64,000 bases of DNA, taken from the NCBI RefSeq assembly GCF_003719825.1, contig NZ_RIBS01000005.1, positions 1-64,000 of the forward strand. Direction: 5' to 3'. The position numbers and the translations under genes were made by a program. Shown here one piece after another: positions 1-8,638 of the stretch. The notes under the pieces are model-generated. The model searched no databases. It worked only from the letters and a program-made list of their open reading frames with translations, and had not been told where the DNA came from. Origin of the DNA: Montanilutibacter psychrotolerans. GTDB lineage: Bacteria; Pseudomonadota; Gammaproteobacteria; Xanthomonadales; Xanthomonadaceae. Position 1 is the stretch's first letter. Every line of letters starts with the position of its first letter.

Positions 1-1
1 G

Positions 2-100
2 CAGCAGATCGGCGCCGCCATGCGCAAGCTGTTGCACCTGATCTTTGGCGTGGTGAAATCCGGCCGGCCGTTCGATCCAAACTACTTGCCCGGCAGTTGA
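2..100 (+). CDS. IS110-family transposase, C-terminal fragment (cut by window edge)
   Basis: The first 32 codons read through to a TGA and match the very C-terminus of IS110/IS116/IS902-type transposases, including the segment AAMRKLLHLIFGVVKSGRP followed by FDPNY. These enzymes are DEDD-type site-specific transposases; only the tail lies here, so intactness cannot be judged. The element's right end should lie just after the stop, next to the inverted repeats at 151-392. IS110 elements usually lack terminal inverted repeats, so its border is not visible by eye. Confidence 0.75.
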   Translation, partial: QQIGAAMRKLLHLIFGVVKSGRPFDPNYLPGS

Positions 101-150
101 CGGCCAAGACGGTATCTACGACTTGGTGCGCGGGCAGCCGCGTAGTCCCC

Positions 151-392
151 GTAGGATGGGTTGAGCGCAGCGATACCCATCGCGCGCCATGGCGGCCATT
201 GCGCCAGCCGCAATTCCGAGAGATCTCGTAGGGCGCAAAAACCGAAGGGCATTGCGCCGGATGCGTTGATGTCGAGGTGGGTCTCCGTCGCGTGTCCCGT
301 TCGGCGCATTACGCCTTCGGCTAATGCGCCCTACGACTGTCTTCGCTCCCACCACCCGGGTTGATGGGTATCGCTTCGCTCAACCCATCCTA
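151..392. repeat. Two REP-like element families, nested in inverted orientation
   Basis: An outer pair (151-181 and 362-392) is a 31-bp inverted repeat with one mismatch, beginning GTAGGATGGGTTGAGCG on one side. An inner pair (about 227-260 and 303-335) of different sequence, beginning CGTAGGGCGCA, is also inverted and less perfect. Each arm has its own short internal dyad (GATGGGT...ACCCATC; GGCGCA...TGCGCC), as REP sequences do. The interval 101-628 holds no convincing gene; the rest is the upstream region of the SGNH hydrolase. Confidence 0.7.
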
Positions 393-628
393 CGCAGTAG
401 ACGCTTCGCGTCCCTCGCGAGGCCGAGTCGTGTCCCGCGCGGCGGTCGCCGCTGCTGCAGCGCAGATTGCGCCCTCTCGAACCGTACGCTAGCGTCCGGT
501 CAGCGATGACAGGGGAGGGACCCCTGGCGGTTCAGGGCGTCCCGGTCGTGCAGGTGGTTTTTCGTCGTTTTTCGTCGGACGCGAGCGGAACTTCATCCGC
601 CGCGCACACCATGCCGAAGGGGATCAGG

Positions 629-1717
629 ATGATCAGTGTGTTCCGTAGTCTTTCCGGGCGTTGGCTGCCCGCCGTTGCGCTGCTGGTGTTGTCGGCGCCG
701 GCGCTGGCCAACACGCTTAACCAGAACGTGTCGTGGACCATCGACCGTTCTGGAACCAGCGCCAAATACCGCGTCGTCGCTTACGGCGATTCCATCTTCG
801 CCGGCTACAACGGTTCGATCAGCAACGCCGCCAAGTATTCGGCGCCAACCGTGGACGCGGAGTACCTCTCGGCGCGCTGGAACGCCGACATCGAAAGCGT
901 GCGCCGTGCCAAGTCCGGTGCGGTTGCGCGCGATGTGTACGAGAACAAGATCGTCGCCGAGCGCTCCTACATGCAGGCCTCCTCCACCCGGGTGGTGACG
1001 TTCGAGATGTGCGGCAACGACGGCTTGCAGGCGCGGTCGGCCTTCAAGTCGCAGACCGGCACCTGCGATTACAGCGGGCTCGATTCGGCGATCAATTCCT
1101 GCAAGACGTACGTGTCGGCGGCGATGGACTACATCAATGCCAACGCGTACGCGGGCACGCGCCTCAAGGTCATCTCCAACCTCTATTACCCGGGCTACAA
1201 CGCCGACAACGTCCAGAGCTCGTGCACGGATGCAGGCACGGGACAGACGGTGAACCTGCGCGATCGCTTCCTTCCGGCGATGGCGAAAATGAACTACTGG
1301 ATGTGCGAGTACGCGCGCCAGAAGGGCTTCCAGTGTGCCGACAGCTTCGCGCAGTACATGGGCGCCGATTACGACAGCAACAGCGACGGCCTGATCGATT
1401 CCGACGCACTGCGCCATGTGTCGGGCGAAAGCGAGGCCAGCTACATCAACCGCACGACAGTGACGCTGCGCAGCACGCTGCGTGATGCCAACACCAAGTT
1501 CGTCACGTCCTCCAGCAGCTTCGACTACATCCAGTCCGACGACACCCATCCCACCTACACCAGCGGCACCGTCTCGGCTGGCATCTGGGGCGGCTCGACG
1601 GGAACAGGCGCCCCGCGCTACACCGCCTTCACCAACGGCCGTAACCCGATCTGGCACAACTACGGGCACGAGCGCATGGGCTGGGCACTGTCGGTCTACA
1701 ACCCGACCAGCCCCTGA
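629..1717 (+). CDS. Secreted SGNH/GDSL-type hydrolase
   Basis: A 362-residue exported protein. The chosen ATG has an AAGGGG Shine-Dalgarno 7 nt upstream; an in-frame ATG at 611 is possible but has no better site. Residues 1-27 form a signal peptide ending ALA. The catalytic block I is YGDSIFAG with Ser55; a GND motif (CGNDG) supplies block III, and Asp305-Thr-His307 fits the DxxH-like block V, so the enzyme should be an active esterase or lipase. Several cysteines suggest disulfides outside the cytoplasm. The next gene begins 20 nt downstream, so the two are probably one operon. Substrate is unknown. Confidence 0.85.
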   Translation: MISVFRSLSGRWLPAVALLVLSAPALANTLNQNVSWTIDRSGTSAKYRVVAYGDSIFAGYNGSISNAAKYSAPTVDAEYLSARWNADIESVRRAKSGAVARDVYENKIVAERSYMQASSTRVVTFEMCGNDGLQARSAFKSQTGTCDYSGLDSAINSCKTYVSAAMDYINANAYAGTRLKVISNLYYPGYNADNVQSSCTDAGTGQTVNLRDRFLPAMAKMNYWMCEYARQKGFQCADSFAQYMGADYDSNSDGLIDSDALRHVSGESEASYINRTTVTLRSTLRDANTKFVTSSSSFDYIQSDDTHPTYTSGTVSAGIWGGSTGTGAPRYTAFTNGRNPIWHNYGHERMGWALSVYNPTSP

Positions 1718-1737
1718 TCGGCCGGTAGGAGTGAGCC

Positions 1738-2385
1738 GTGGCAGAGAGCCGCCGTCCACGTACCCCGTCGTCCGGTTCGGACGACGGGGGAGTGCGCGTT
1801 TCTCCCAAGCCTGGCAGCGCGCGGCACGGCACGCGGTTGTGGCTCGCGGTAGCAGCGGTGTTGGTGGCGACGGGGGGCGTGTGGTGGGTGCTGGATCCCC
1901 GCACCGCGCCCGAAGCGGTCGCGACGGGCATGCCGGTTGAGAGAAACCCGGCACCCATCGAGGGCGACAACCGGCCGGGCGTTGCGCCGGGAGCCTCGCG
2001 CGATGCGTCGCCGCCGCCCGGCAACGACCCCAACGACCTCGCCGCCCACTTCCGTCCCGGCGATCCGGAGCCGACTGGCGCCGAGGTGATCGAGGCGCTG
2101 CAGCACGCCGGGGTGCGCACCGGCCTGGGCGCCTTCAATCCGCCCGGGACCAGCCCGCCGTTGGAAGGATTGGCGGTGCCGGACGACTTCGATCTGCCCC
2201 AAGGCTACGTCCGCCACCACCAGGTGACCGACGGGGGCGTGCCGATCGAGCCGATCCTGATGTTCTCGCCCGACTTCACCCTGTACGACGCGCAAGGCCG
2301 CGCGATCCCGTTGCCGGCCAATCGCGTCGTGCCACCTGAACTCGCACCGCCCGGTCTGCAGCTACGACGGGTCCGTGTGCGCTAA
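1738..2385 (+). CDS. Membrane-anchored protein next to the SGNH hydrolase
   Basis: A 215-residue protein from a GTG start with TAGGAG 6 nt upstream. It has a short basic cytoplasmic N-terminus, one transmembrane helix at about 33-52, a proline-rich linker to about 95 and a periplasmic domain of about 120 residues that I do not recognise. The layout (N-terminal anchor, Pro-rich linker, exported domain, directly behind an exported esterase) resembles that of lipase-specific foldases, but it is shorter and I see no clear foldase motif. A role in folding or holding the hydrolase is inference. Confidence 0.7.
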   Translation: MAESRRPRTPSSGSDDGGVRVSPKPGSARHGTRLWLAVAAVLVATGGVWWVLDPRTAPEAVATGMPVERNPAPIEGDNRPGVAPGASRDASPPPGNDPNDLAAHFRPGDPEPTGAEVIEALQHAGVRTGLGAFNPPGTSPPLEGLAVPDDFDLPQGYVRHHQVTDGGVPIEPILMFSPDFTLYDAQGRAIPLPANRVVPPELAPPGLQLRRVRVR

Positions 2386-2415
2386 GCATTTCCACGAGAC
2401 CAGGAGTTCGTTGAT

Positions 2416-4911
2416 TTGATCAGGGACCGGTTGTTCGAACTCCAATGGCGCGGCGTGCGTTGGCAAGGCGTCGCCGGCCTTCTCGCCTCCTCCCTGTTGC
2501 TTGCCATCTACGTCCGCGGCGGCCTTGCCTGGGGGCTCGGCTTCGTCGCACTGGTGCCCTGGTTGCTGGTGCTCGATTCCGCGCGCACACCGGCGCGTGC
2601 CGCGCTGGCTGGCGCTGTGATGAGCCTGGCCTTCGTGGCCGCGGTGTTCGGTTGGTTCGGCGTCGCCATCGGTGCCTTTATCGGAATCGGTGCCGTGCCG
2701 GCGACGCTGATGCTGATCGCCCTGGCACCGTTGATGCAGCCGCAACTGATCGCGTTCGCCCTGGTGCGTCATCTGGTTGGCAGCCGCCACGGGCCGGTGC
2801 TGCGCGCACTGGCAGGTGCTTGCGCGTGGGTGGCGTGCGAATGGTTGGTGCCCAAGCTGCTGGGCGACACGATAGGCCACGGGCTGTTTCCGTCTGCGAT
2901 CTTGCGGCAGGTGGCCGATGTCGGTGGCGCGGCGGGCATTACCTTCCTGCTGCTGCTGGTCAACGAGGCCGTGGCGGCGGCGATCTCGCGTCGCCGCGAT
3001 GGCGCGCGCGTGTTGCTGCGGCCGCTTGCGCTCGGTGCTGCGATCATCGCGGGCATGGCCGGCTACGGCGTCGTCCGCTCCTCCCAGTTGCGGGCACCGC
3101 CGGACAACGACGCACCCACGCTGCGCATCGCCATGGTGCAGGCAAGCATCACCGACTACGAGCGGCTGCGTCGGGAGATGGGCGCATACGGCGTGGTGCG
3201 GCATGTGCTGGATACGCATTACGCGTTGTCCTGGTCGGCGCTGCGCGATCACGGCGCGGACGTGCTGCTGTGGTCGGAGACGGTGTACCCGACGACATTC
3301 GGCAGCCCACGCAGCGAGGACGGCGCGGCACTCGACCGCGAGATCCAGGGCTTCGTCGATGCCGCCGGCGTGCCGCTGGTGTTCGGCACCTACGATCGCG
3401 ATGCCGACGGCGAGTACAACGCCGCCGTGTTCCTCGAGCCGGGCGGGGGGGTGCTCGGCACGTATCGCAAGACCCACCCTTTTCCGTTGACCGAGTACGT
3501 GCCTGGCTGGCTCGATGGGCCGTGGCTGCGGCGCTTGCTGCCGTGGGCAGGTACGTGGCGGCCGGGCAACGGCGCTCGCGTGATCCCGTTGCGTAGCGCG
3601 GATGGTCGCCAGGTCAACGTGGTGCCGCTGATCTGCCTCGACGACGTTCGCCCCGACCTGGCCATCGGCGGCGCGCGCCTGGAAGCGCAGGCAATCGTCG
3701 GCATGTCCAACGACTCGTGGTTCACCGCCCATCCGATCGGCGCACGCCTGCACCTGGCGGTGGCCGCGTTCCGCAGCATTGAAACGCGGCTGCCGCAGGT
3801 TCGCGTCACCACCAACGGGCTCAGCGCGATCATCGACGACACCGGCGACGTGCTGGCGAACGTGGCCACGGGCGATCAGGCGGTGCTGACCGCGTTCGTC
3901 AGTGCGCGCAATCCGCCGGCCACGCTGATGGTGCGCTGGGGCGACTGGGTGGGCCGTGCTGGCGGGTTGTTCCTGATGGCGCTGGCGGCACTGACCGGCT
4001 GGCGCGCACTGCAGGCACGGTCCGGGCACCGGGCCGACGACCCGCTTGCCGACGGGCCCATCGCATTCGATGTTGTGGTGATGACGCCCGCGGCGCGCGC
4101 CGTCGTTGCGGCGATGCGCCTGTGCGCGGGGGCGGGCCTGTTGTGGCTGGCGATGGACATGTGGCTGCGTGTTGGTCTGCAGGTGCAGTCGCTGTCGCAA
4201 CTTCGGTTGTTTGTCGTCGCGGTGATGGCGCCCGTCGCCATCGCGTGGGCAATCGAGCACGCGCTCAAGGCGCAGGCACGCGTGGAAGGCGCGACCTTGG
4301 TGCTGGACCAGCGCCGCCAGCGGATCGAGATTCCGGTGACATCGATCGACGGATTCCGGCCGTGGCGGCTTGCCTTGCCGGGCACCGGCGTCGACCTGCA
4401 GTTGACCTCCGGGCGACGCTGGCCCCACGGCCTGGCGATGGCGCGTCCGCAGGCGTTGTGGCGCGCGCTGACCGCCGCGGGCGCACCGGTACGCGCCGAA
4501 CGTCGTTTCGACACGGTACTTGCCGAGTTTGCAGAGGCGCGTTCGGTGGCGGCAAAGCCCCGTTTCGATCGCGGCCTGGTGAAGTTCGTGCTGTTCCCGC
4601 TGCTGCCCGCGCTGGTGGCGTTCCGCCTGCACCAGGTCATTGCCTTTGGCGGTCCCTTCGGCGAGTACGTCACCTACGGCCCCGTCGCGTACTTCACCGG
4701 ATTGCTGATCTGGTGGGCGTCGTGGTCAATCGGTCTCATGTTGTTCGCCGCTGCGCTGCGGATACCGATCGAGGGCGGAAGCCTGTTGGTCCAGATGCTG
4801 CGACCGCGCGTCGCGCCGGCCGCGCGGGACGCCCTGGAATGGTTGGGCCGACTGGCGTTCTACATCGGCGTGCCGGCATGGCTGGCGCTGCAGCTGCTGT
4901 CGAGTGGGTGA
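2416..4911 (+). CDS. Apolipoprotein N-acyltransferase-like membrane enzyme with extra C-terminal region
   Basis: An 831-residue protein; TTG start chosen because AGGAG lies 9 nt upstream. About seven N-terminal membrane helices lead into a carbon-nitrogen hydrolase domain with the Lnt triad visible: Glu288 (LLWSE), Lys352 (YRKTHPFPLTEYVPG) and Cys407 (PLICLDD), spaced much as in E. coli Lnt. Lnt transfers an acyl chain from phospholipid to the N-terminal Cys of lipoproteins at the outer face of the inner membrane. Ordinary Lnt is about 510 residues; this one has some 300 more: two or three helices, a beta-rich stretch at about 620-680 like a bacterial PH domain, then more helices. It may be an Lnt paralogue acting on another acceptor. 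Confidence 0.75.
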   Translation: MIRDRLFELQWRGVRWQGVAGLLASSLLLAIYVRGGLAWGLGFVALVPWLLVLDSARTPARAALAGAVMSLAFVAAVFGWFGVAIGAFIGIGAVPATLMLIALAPLMQPQLIAFALVRHLVGSRHGPVLRALAGACAWVACEWLVPKLLGDTIGHGLFPSAILRQVADVGGAAGITFLLLLVNEAVAAAISRRRDGARVLLRPLALGAAIIAGMAGYGVVRSSQLRAPPDNDAPTLRIAMVQASITDYERLRREMGAYGVVRHVLDTHYALSWSALRDHGADVLLWSETVYPTTFGSPRSEDGAALDREIQGFVDAAGVPLVFGTYDRDADGEYNAAVFLEPGGGVLGTYRKTHPFPLTEYVPGWLDGPWLRRLLPWAGTWRPGNGARVIPLRSADGRQVNVVPLICLDDVRPDLAIGGARLEAQAIVGMSNDSWFTAHPIGARLHLAVAAFRSIETRLPQVRVTTNGLSAIIDDTGDVLANVATGDQAVLTAFVSARNPPATLMVRWGDWVGRAGGLFLMALAALTGWRALQARSGHRADDPLADGPIAFDVVVMTPAARAVVAAMRLCAGAGLLWLAMDMWLRVGLQVQSLSQLRLFVVAVMAPVAIAWAIEHALKAQARVEGATLVLDQRRQRIEIPVTSIDGFRPWRLALPGTGVDLQLTSGRRWPHGLAMARPQALWRALTAAGAPVRAERRFDTVLAEFAEARSVAAKPRFDRGLVKFVLFPLLPALVAFRLHQVIAFGGPFGEYVTYGPVAYFTGLLIWWASWSIGLMLFAAALRIPIEGGSLLVQMLRPRVAPAARDALEWLGRLAFYIGVPAWLALQLLSSG

Positions 4912-4962
4912 CCGTCGTGGGCACTCGGACGCGACGGCTGCGACGATCCGATCTGGCACCGA

Positions 4963-5949
4963 CTACCTCAGTCCCGTGGCGAGGGCGCGCAGGATTCTCT
5001 CCCGCGCCTGTCGGCCTTCCGGCGTCGGCAGCAGCGGATAGTTGTGTGGCTGGCCTTGCCCCAGATGAAGCTCGATCGGCGTACCGACCGCTCGCGCCTT
5101 GGCGGCCAGCTCGATGCTGTCGGGATGGAGAATGTCGTACGTGCCGGTGAATGCGAGCATCGGCGGTAGCCCGCGGAAGCCCCCGTTCAACGGGCTGACA
5201 TACGGATGGGCGACATCCAGGTTGCCGGCATACAGGCGCGCCGCCTCGATGCAGCCCGGAATGTCCTGCGTGGGGTCGCGAGCCGCGATTGCCATGTGCT
5301 CCGGACGGCCGAGTGCAGCATCCACCGCGGGCGAGATCAGCACCAGCCCGTCGGGTTGCCGATACCCGGAGTCTCTCAGCCATTGCGATGCCGCCAGCCC
5401 CAAGCCGGCCCCCGCCGAATTGCCGACCACGGTGACCTTCGCCGGGCCAGCCTCTTCCAGAAGTCTTCGCAACAGCTCGCCCGTGCCCGGTACCAGGTCC
5501 CTTGCGGTTGCGGCCGGGGCCAATGGAAAAATGGGAACGACACAACGGACGCCGGCATTCCGGGTCAGGTACCCGATGAAGCGCCAGTGGGCGCGCACGA
5601 TCTCGTTGATGAAGCCCCCGCCATGCAGGAACACCACGTAGTTGCCTGTGTCCGGTCTTGCAGACGGCGCGGTTCGGTAGACGGGCCAGCCCGCCGCGTT
5701 GTTGCGCGTCACCTGGACGCCGCGTCCGAGTCCAGTCGGTACATGCGGCGCTGGCCGCAATGCCAGTTTGCGCACGTGCGCTTGCACGGCGGCTGCGGAC
5801 GCCGTCTGCTTCTTGATCGGAAGCAGCCGCAACAGGGCGTTGATGCAACGGCTTTGCCAGCTTGGTCCGGCACTGGTCGTGTGCAGCTCCGGCGGGGTTC
5901 TCCGGTCGCTTCCAACCTGCGCTGCGACGGTCATGTCTTGCACGTTCAT
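4963..5949 (-). CDS. Alpha/beta hydrolase, HSL (hormone-sensitive lipase) family
   Basis: A 328-residue cytoplasmic esterase-like protein. The start at 5949 has GAGG 8 nt upstream. Family marks are the oxyanion motif HGGGF (109-113), nucleophile Ser178 in GNSAG, Asp272 (TYDILHPDS) and His302 (QPHNYPLL). HSL-family enzymes hydrolyse short acyl esters and some lactones. It is convergent with the Lnt-like gene (51 nt between stops) and divergent from the TetR regulator at 6080, which is the likely controller. Confidence 0.85.
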   Translation of the reverse strand: MNVQDMTVAAQVGSDRRTPPELHTTSAGPSWQSRCINALLRLLPIKKQTASAAAVQAHVRKLALRPAPHVPTGLGRGVQVTRNNAAGWPVYRTAPSARPDTGNYVVFLHGGGFINEIVRAHWRFIGYLTRNAGVRCVVPIFPLAPAATARDLVPGTGELLRRLLEEAGPAKVTVVGNSAGAGLGLAASQWLRDSGYRQPDGLVLISPAVDAALGRPEHMAIAARDPTQDIPGCIEAARLYAGNLDVAHPYVSPLNGGFRGLPPMLAFTGTYDILHPDSIELAAKARAVGTPIELHLGQGQPHNYPLLPTPEGRQARERILRALATGLR

Positions 5950-6036
5950 GGCTGCATCCTCATTGGGTTCGTGTGCGGCCGGCGGTGCCGGCGAGCAATG
6001 GCGCTGCGCATTCGTCGCGCTCCAGGGATAGGATGT

Positions 6037-6048
6037 GAGCGATCGCTC
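6037..6048. promoter_or_regulatory. Palindromic operator-like site between esterase and tetR-type gene
   Basis: GAGCGATCGCTC is a perfect 12-bp palindrome in the 130-bp divergent region, directly after a TAGGAT hexamer (6029-6034) that could be a -10 box. TetR-family dimers bind short palindromes of this kind upstream of their own genes. Binding is inferred. Confidence 0.45.
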
Positions 6049-6079
6049 GTATTTCCTACTCGCATTCGGAACGCATGGC

Positions 6080-6703
6080 ATGGCGCGAAAGCCGCTTACA
6101 AAACCCAGGAAAAGCGCTTCCCAGGAGAGATCCCGAGCGACAGTCGATGCACTGGTTGGTGCGACCGCTCGCATTCTGGTGAAGGAGGGTTTCGACCGGG
6201 CCAGCACCAACCGGATCGCGGAAGTGGCAGGCGTGAGCGTTGGCTCGCTCTACCAGTACTTTCCCAGCAAGGAGGCGCTCGTTGTCGCCGTCGTCGATCG
6301 CCACAATCGGGACATCATGCAGTTCGTCCGAGGCGCGTTTGCGGATGTCGCCGCGCTGCCGCTGGAGAAGGCGGTACGCGCCATGGTTGCCGTGGCCATC
6401 CAGGCGCACCGCATCGACCCGAAGCTGCATCGTGTCCTCGCCGAACAGATTCCGCGGACGGGACGCCTTGAAAACGTGGAGGGCTTCAATCGCGAAAACT
6501 ACGCGCTCTTCCGGGCCTATCTCGAAGGCCACCGCGATGAAATCCGTGCGGTCGACCTGGAGCTTGCGGCATTCGTCTGCGTGACATCGATCGAAGCGCT
6601 TGCCCACACGGCGGTGCTGCACAGCGCGCAAAAGCTCTCCGACGAAGCGGTTGAAGCGCTCATCGAGGAGGCGACGCGTCTCATCGCCGGCTACTTGAAT
6701 TAG
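6080..6703 (+). CDS. TetR/AcrR-family transcriptional regulator
   Basis: A 207-residue protein beginning MARKPLTKP. An in-frame GTG at 6035 exists, but it would start inside the palindrome at 6037-6048, so the ATG at 6080 is preferred although its ribosome site is weak. The N-terminal HTH is typical: ILVKEGFDRASTNRIAEVAG followed by GSLYQYFPSKEALV. The C-terminal half is a helical ligand-binding domain (TetR_C-type). Divergent to the HSL esterase, so local repression is likely; the ligand is unknown. Confidence 0.88.
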   Translation: MARKPLTKPRKSASQERSRATVDALVGATARILVKEGFDRASTNRIAEVAGVSVGSLYQYFPSKEALVVAVVDRHNRDIMQFVRGAFADVAALPLEKAVRAMVAVAIQAHRIDPKLHRVLAEQIPRTGRLENVEGFNRENYALFRAYLEGHRDEIRAVDLELAAFVCVTSIEALAHTAVLHSAQKLSDEAVEALIEEATRLIAGYLN

Positions 6704-6894
6704 TCGACCAAGCCGAGCGGGGTCTGATCCGGTGAACGGCGGTTCGTCGTAGACGCGATGCGGGCGGACATCCTCGCCGACGTCTCCGGGCGCGCGCACC
6801 CGGATGGCTGAGTGCCGGACAGGATGCGTGGTTTGTTCAAGCCGCGGGGGTGGCAAGGGCGCGAGCATGCGGGCCCTTGTTGCCAGGACGGACG

Positions 6895-7791
6895 ATGAAG
6901 CACTGGATGTTGCGCGCGTATGCCCCCTTTTTCCTGATCGGATTCGTTGGCGCTGCGGCGTGGTGGGTGGGCCACCATCACGGCAATGCGTTGTGGTTGC
7001 TGCCAGGGTTGGGTCTGGCGGTGCTGCTGTCCTTCCTTGCCGAACGTCGTTGGCCATACGACCCGCGGTTCAACCAAAGTCACGGTGACGGCGGCCGCGA
7101 TGTGTTGCACGCGTTGGTCAACGAAAGCTTGAACCTGATCTCCATCGGGATGGTGCCGTTGTTGGCGTCGTGGGTGCCGTGGCAGTGGTGGCCGACCCAG
7201 TGGCCGTTCGCGGCGCAACTGCTGCTGGCCATCGTCGGCGCCGATCTCGGCCTCACCGTCGCGCACTACGCGAGCCATCGCGTCGCGTGGCTTTGGCGTT
7301 TGCATGCCGTGCACCACAGCGTCACCCGCATGTACGGTTTCAACGGACTGATGAAGCACCCGCTGCACCAGGCCATCGAAGCAGTGTTCGGGGTGATGCC
7401 GTTGCTGCTGCTGGGCATGCCCGGTTCGGTGGCGGCGGTGCTGGCGTTCGCCATCGCGATCCAGCTGTTGCTGCAGCATTCCAACGTCGACATGCGGCCG
7501 GGCGTGCTGGGTCGGGTGATGGCGTGGGCGCCGCGGCATCGCTTTCATCACCTGCGTTACGGCACCGCCGGGGACGTCAACTTCGGCCTGTTTTTCACCG
7601 TCTGGGACCACCTGCTCGGGACCGCCTTCGATGCGCCCGGCTATCGCCTGACCGGCCGCGACCTGGGCATCGGCAGCCAGCCCGACTACCCGCGCGATTA
7701 TGCCGGCCAGCTGTTGGCGCCGTTCCGCGACTTGCCACATCGCGATGTGCCGGCGTTGCCGCCGGAGCTCGCGCAGGTCCGCGTGCGCTAG
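6895..7791 (+). CDS. Sterol desaturase / fatty acid hydroxylase superfamily membrane protein
   Basis: A 298-residue integral membrane protein; start at the ATG with AGGA 7 nt upstream. It carries the diiron histidine signature of the family in order: HYASH, HAVHHS and HRFHH, within four or five hydrophobic segments. Members use oxygen to hydroxylate or desaturate lipids or carotenoids. Its stop overlaps that of the convergent AraC-type gene (TAG shared with CTA), so transcripts collide here. Substrate cannot be told from sequence. Confidence 0.85.
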   Translation: MKHWMLRAYAPFFLIGFVGAAAWWVGHHHGNALWLLPGLGLAVLLSFLAERRWPYDPRFNQSHGDGGRDVLHALVNESLNLISIGMVPLLASWVPWQWWPTQWPFAAQLLLAIVGADLGLTVAHYASHRVAWLWRLHAVHHSVTRMYGFNGLMKHPLHQAIEAVFGVMPLLLLGMPGSVAAVLAFAIAIQLLLQHSNVDMRPGVLGRVMAWAPRHRFHHLRYGTAGDVNFGLFFTVWDHLLGTAFDAPGYRLTGRDLGIGSQPDYPRDYAGQLLAPFRDLPHRDVPALPPELAQVRVR

Positions 7792-8471
7792 TACTGCAAC
7801 TGCAGGCCACGCAGTTGCGAGGCGCGGATGCCGAACATGCGCCGCAGGCTGCGGGAAAGATGGGCCAGGTCGGCGAAACCGGCGGCGTGCGCGCTGGCGG
7901 TGAGGCTGTCGCCAGCCAGCACGCGAACCAGCGCGTGATGCAGGCGCCGCCACAGCACCCAGCCGCGCAGGGTTACCGCGAGATCCGACTGAAAACGCCG
8001 GTGGAGCTGGCTCGGCGAGAGGTGCGCGGCTTGGGCAATGTCGGCGGCGGCCACGCTGTCTGGCAGGCGCGCGCCGATCTCCGCGATGGCCATCTGCAGG
8101 CGCCGGTCGAGTGGTTGCGCCCGGCAAAGGCCAGGCAACAGCGGCTGCAGCGCTGGCAGCCGGGCCGGCAGCTGCGGCAATTGCCGCAACACCGCCTCGA
8201 CGTCGGCGTGGCTGGGTTCGAGGTACACCGTGCAACCCTCGGCCGGCGCGGCAAGCACGGCATGCGGCTGGAACGACGGCAGCCACAGGCGCTGGCCCTG
8301 ACGTCGTTTCCCGTCGATCTCCACCAGCCACGGCGCGCCCTCGCTGAGCAGCAACTGGTGCGCGTAGTGCGCATGCCGGAGACTGCCGCCGGCCTGGCCT
8401 TGCAGCACCGCCACATGCTCACCGAGCAGCAGCGTACCGGTCCAGGCGCCGTGGGCGGGCAATGCAGGCAT
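7788..8471 (-). CDS. AraC-family transcriptional regulator
   Basis: A 227-residue regulator. The N-terminal half is a small cupin-like sensor (HAHYAHQLLLSEG region); the C-terminal about 100 residues hold the two AraC helix-turn-helices, seen in DSVAAADIAQAAHLSPSQLH and in the second helix around ASAHAAGFADLAHLSRSLRR. No good ribosome site is visible before the ATG. It overlaps the hydroxylase gene by 3 nt at the stops; control of that neighbour is plausible but not shown. Confidence 0.85.
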   Translation of the reverse strand: MPALPAHGAWTGTLLLGEHVAVLQGQAGGSLRHAHYAHQLLLSEGAPWLVEIDGKRRQGQRLWLPSFQPHAVLAAPAEGCTVYLEPSHADVEAVLRQLPQLPARLPALQPLLPGLCRAQPLDRRLQMAIAEIGARLPDSVAAADIAQAAHLSPSQLHRRFQSDLAVTLRGWVLWRRLHHALVRVLAGDSLTASAHAAGFADLAHLSRSLRRMFGIRASQLRGLQLQY

Positions 8472-8638
8472 GCGGTGTCGGGCAGCGCTCAGTGGGGTAG
8501 GAGAGACGACGATGTGAACGCGTGGGTGCGAGCCGCGTCAGCACGAAATGTCGATTCGAGGCGCTGTCTGGAACACGCGCGGTGGATGGTACCTGCGACA
8601 CCGCTTCGCGTGGACGGTCCCGATCAGCCCACACGCTG

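Noticed and set aside
593-1954. Long minus-strand open frame opposite the SGNH hydrolase
   Set aside because: Arg/Ala/Gly-rich reverse frame typical of G+C-rich DNA; no motif, and the plus strand has signal peptide and catalytic motifs.
2362-4632. 756-codon minus-strand open frame opposite the Lnt-like gene
   Set aside because: His/Gln/Arg-rich composition, no domain, fully inside a gene with conserved catalytic residues.
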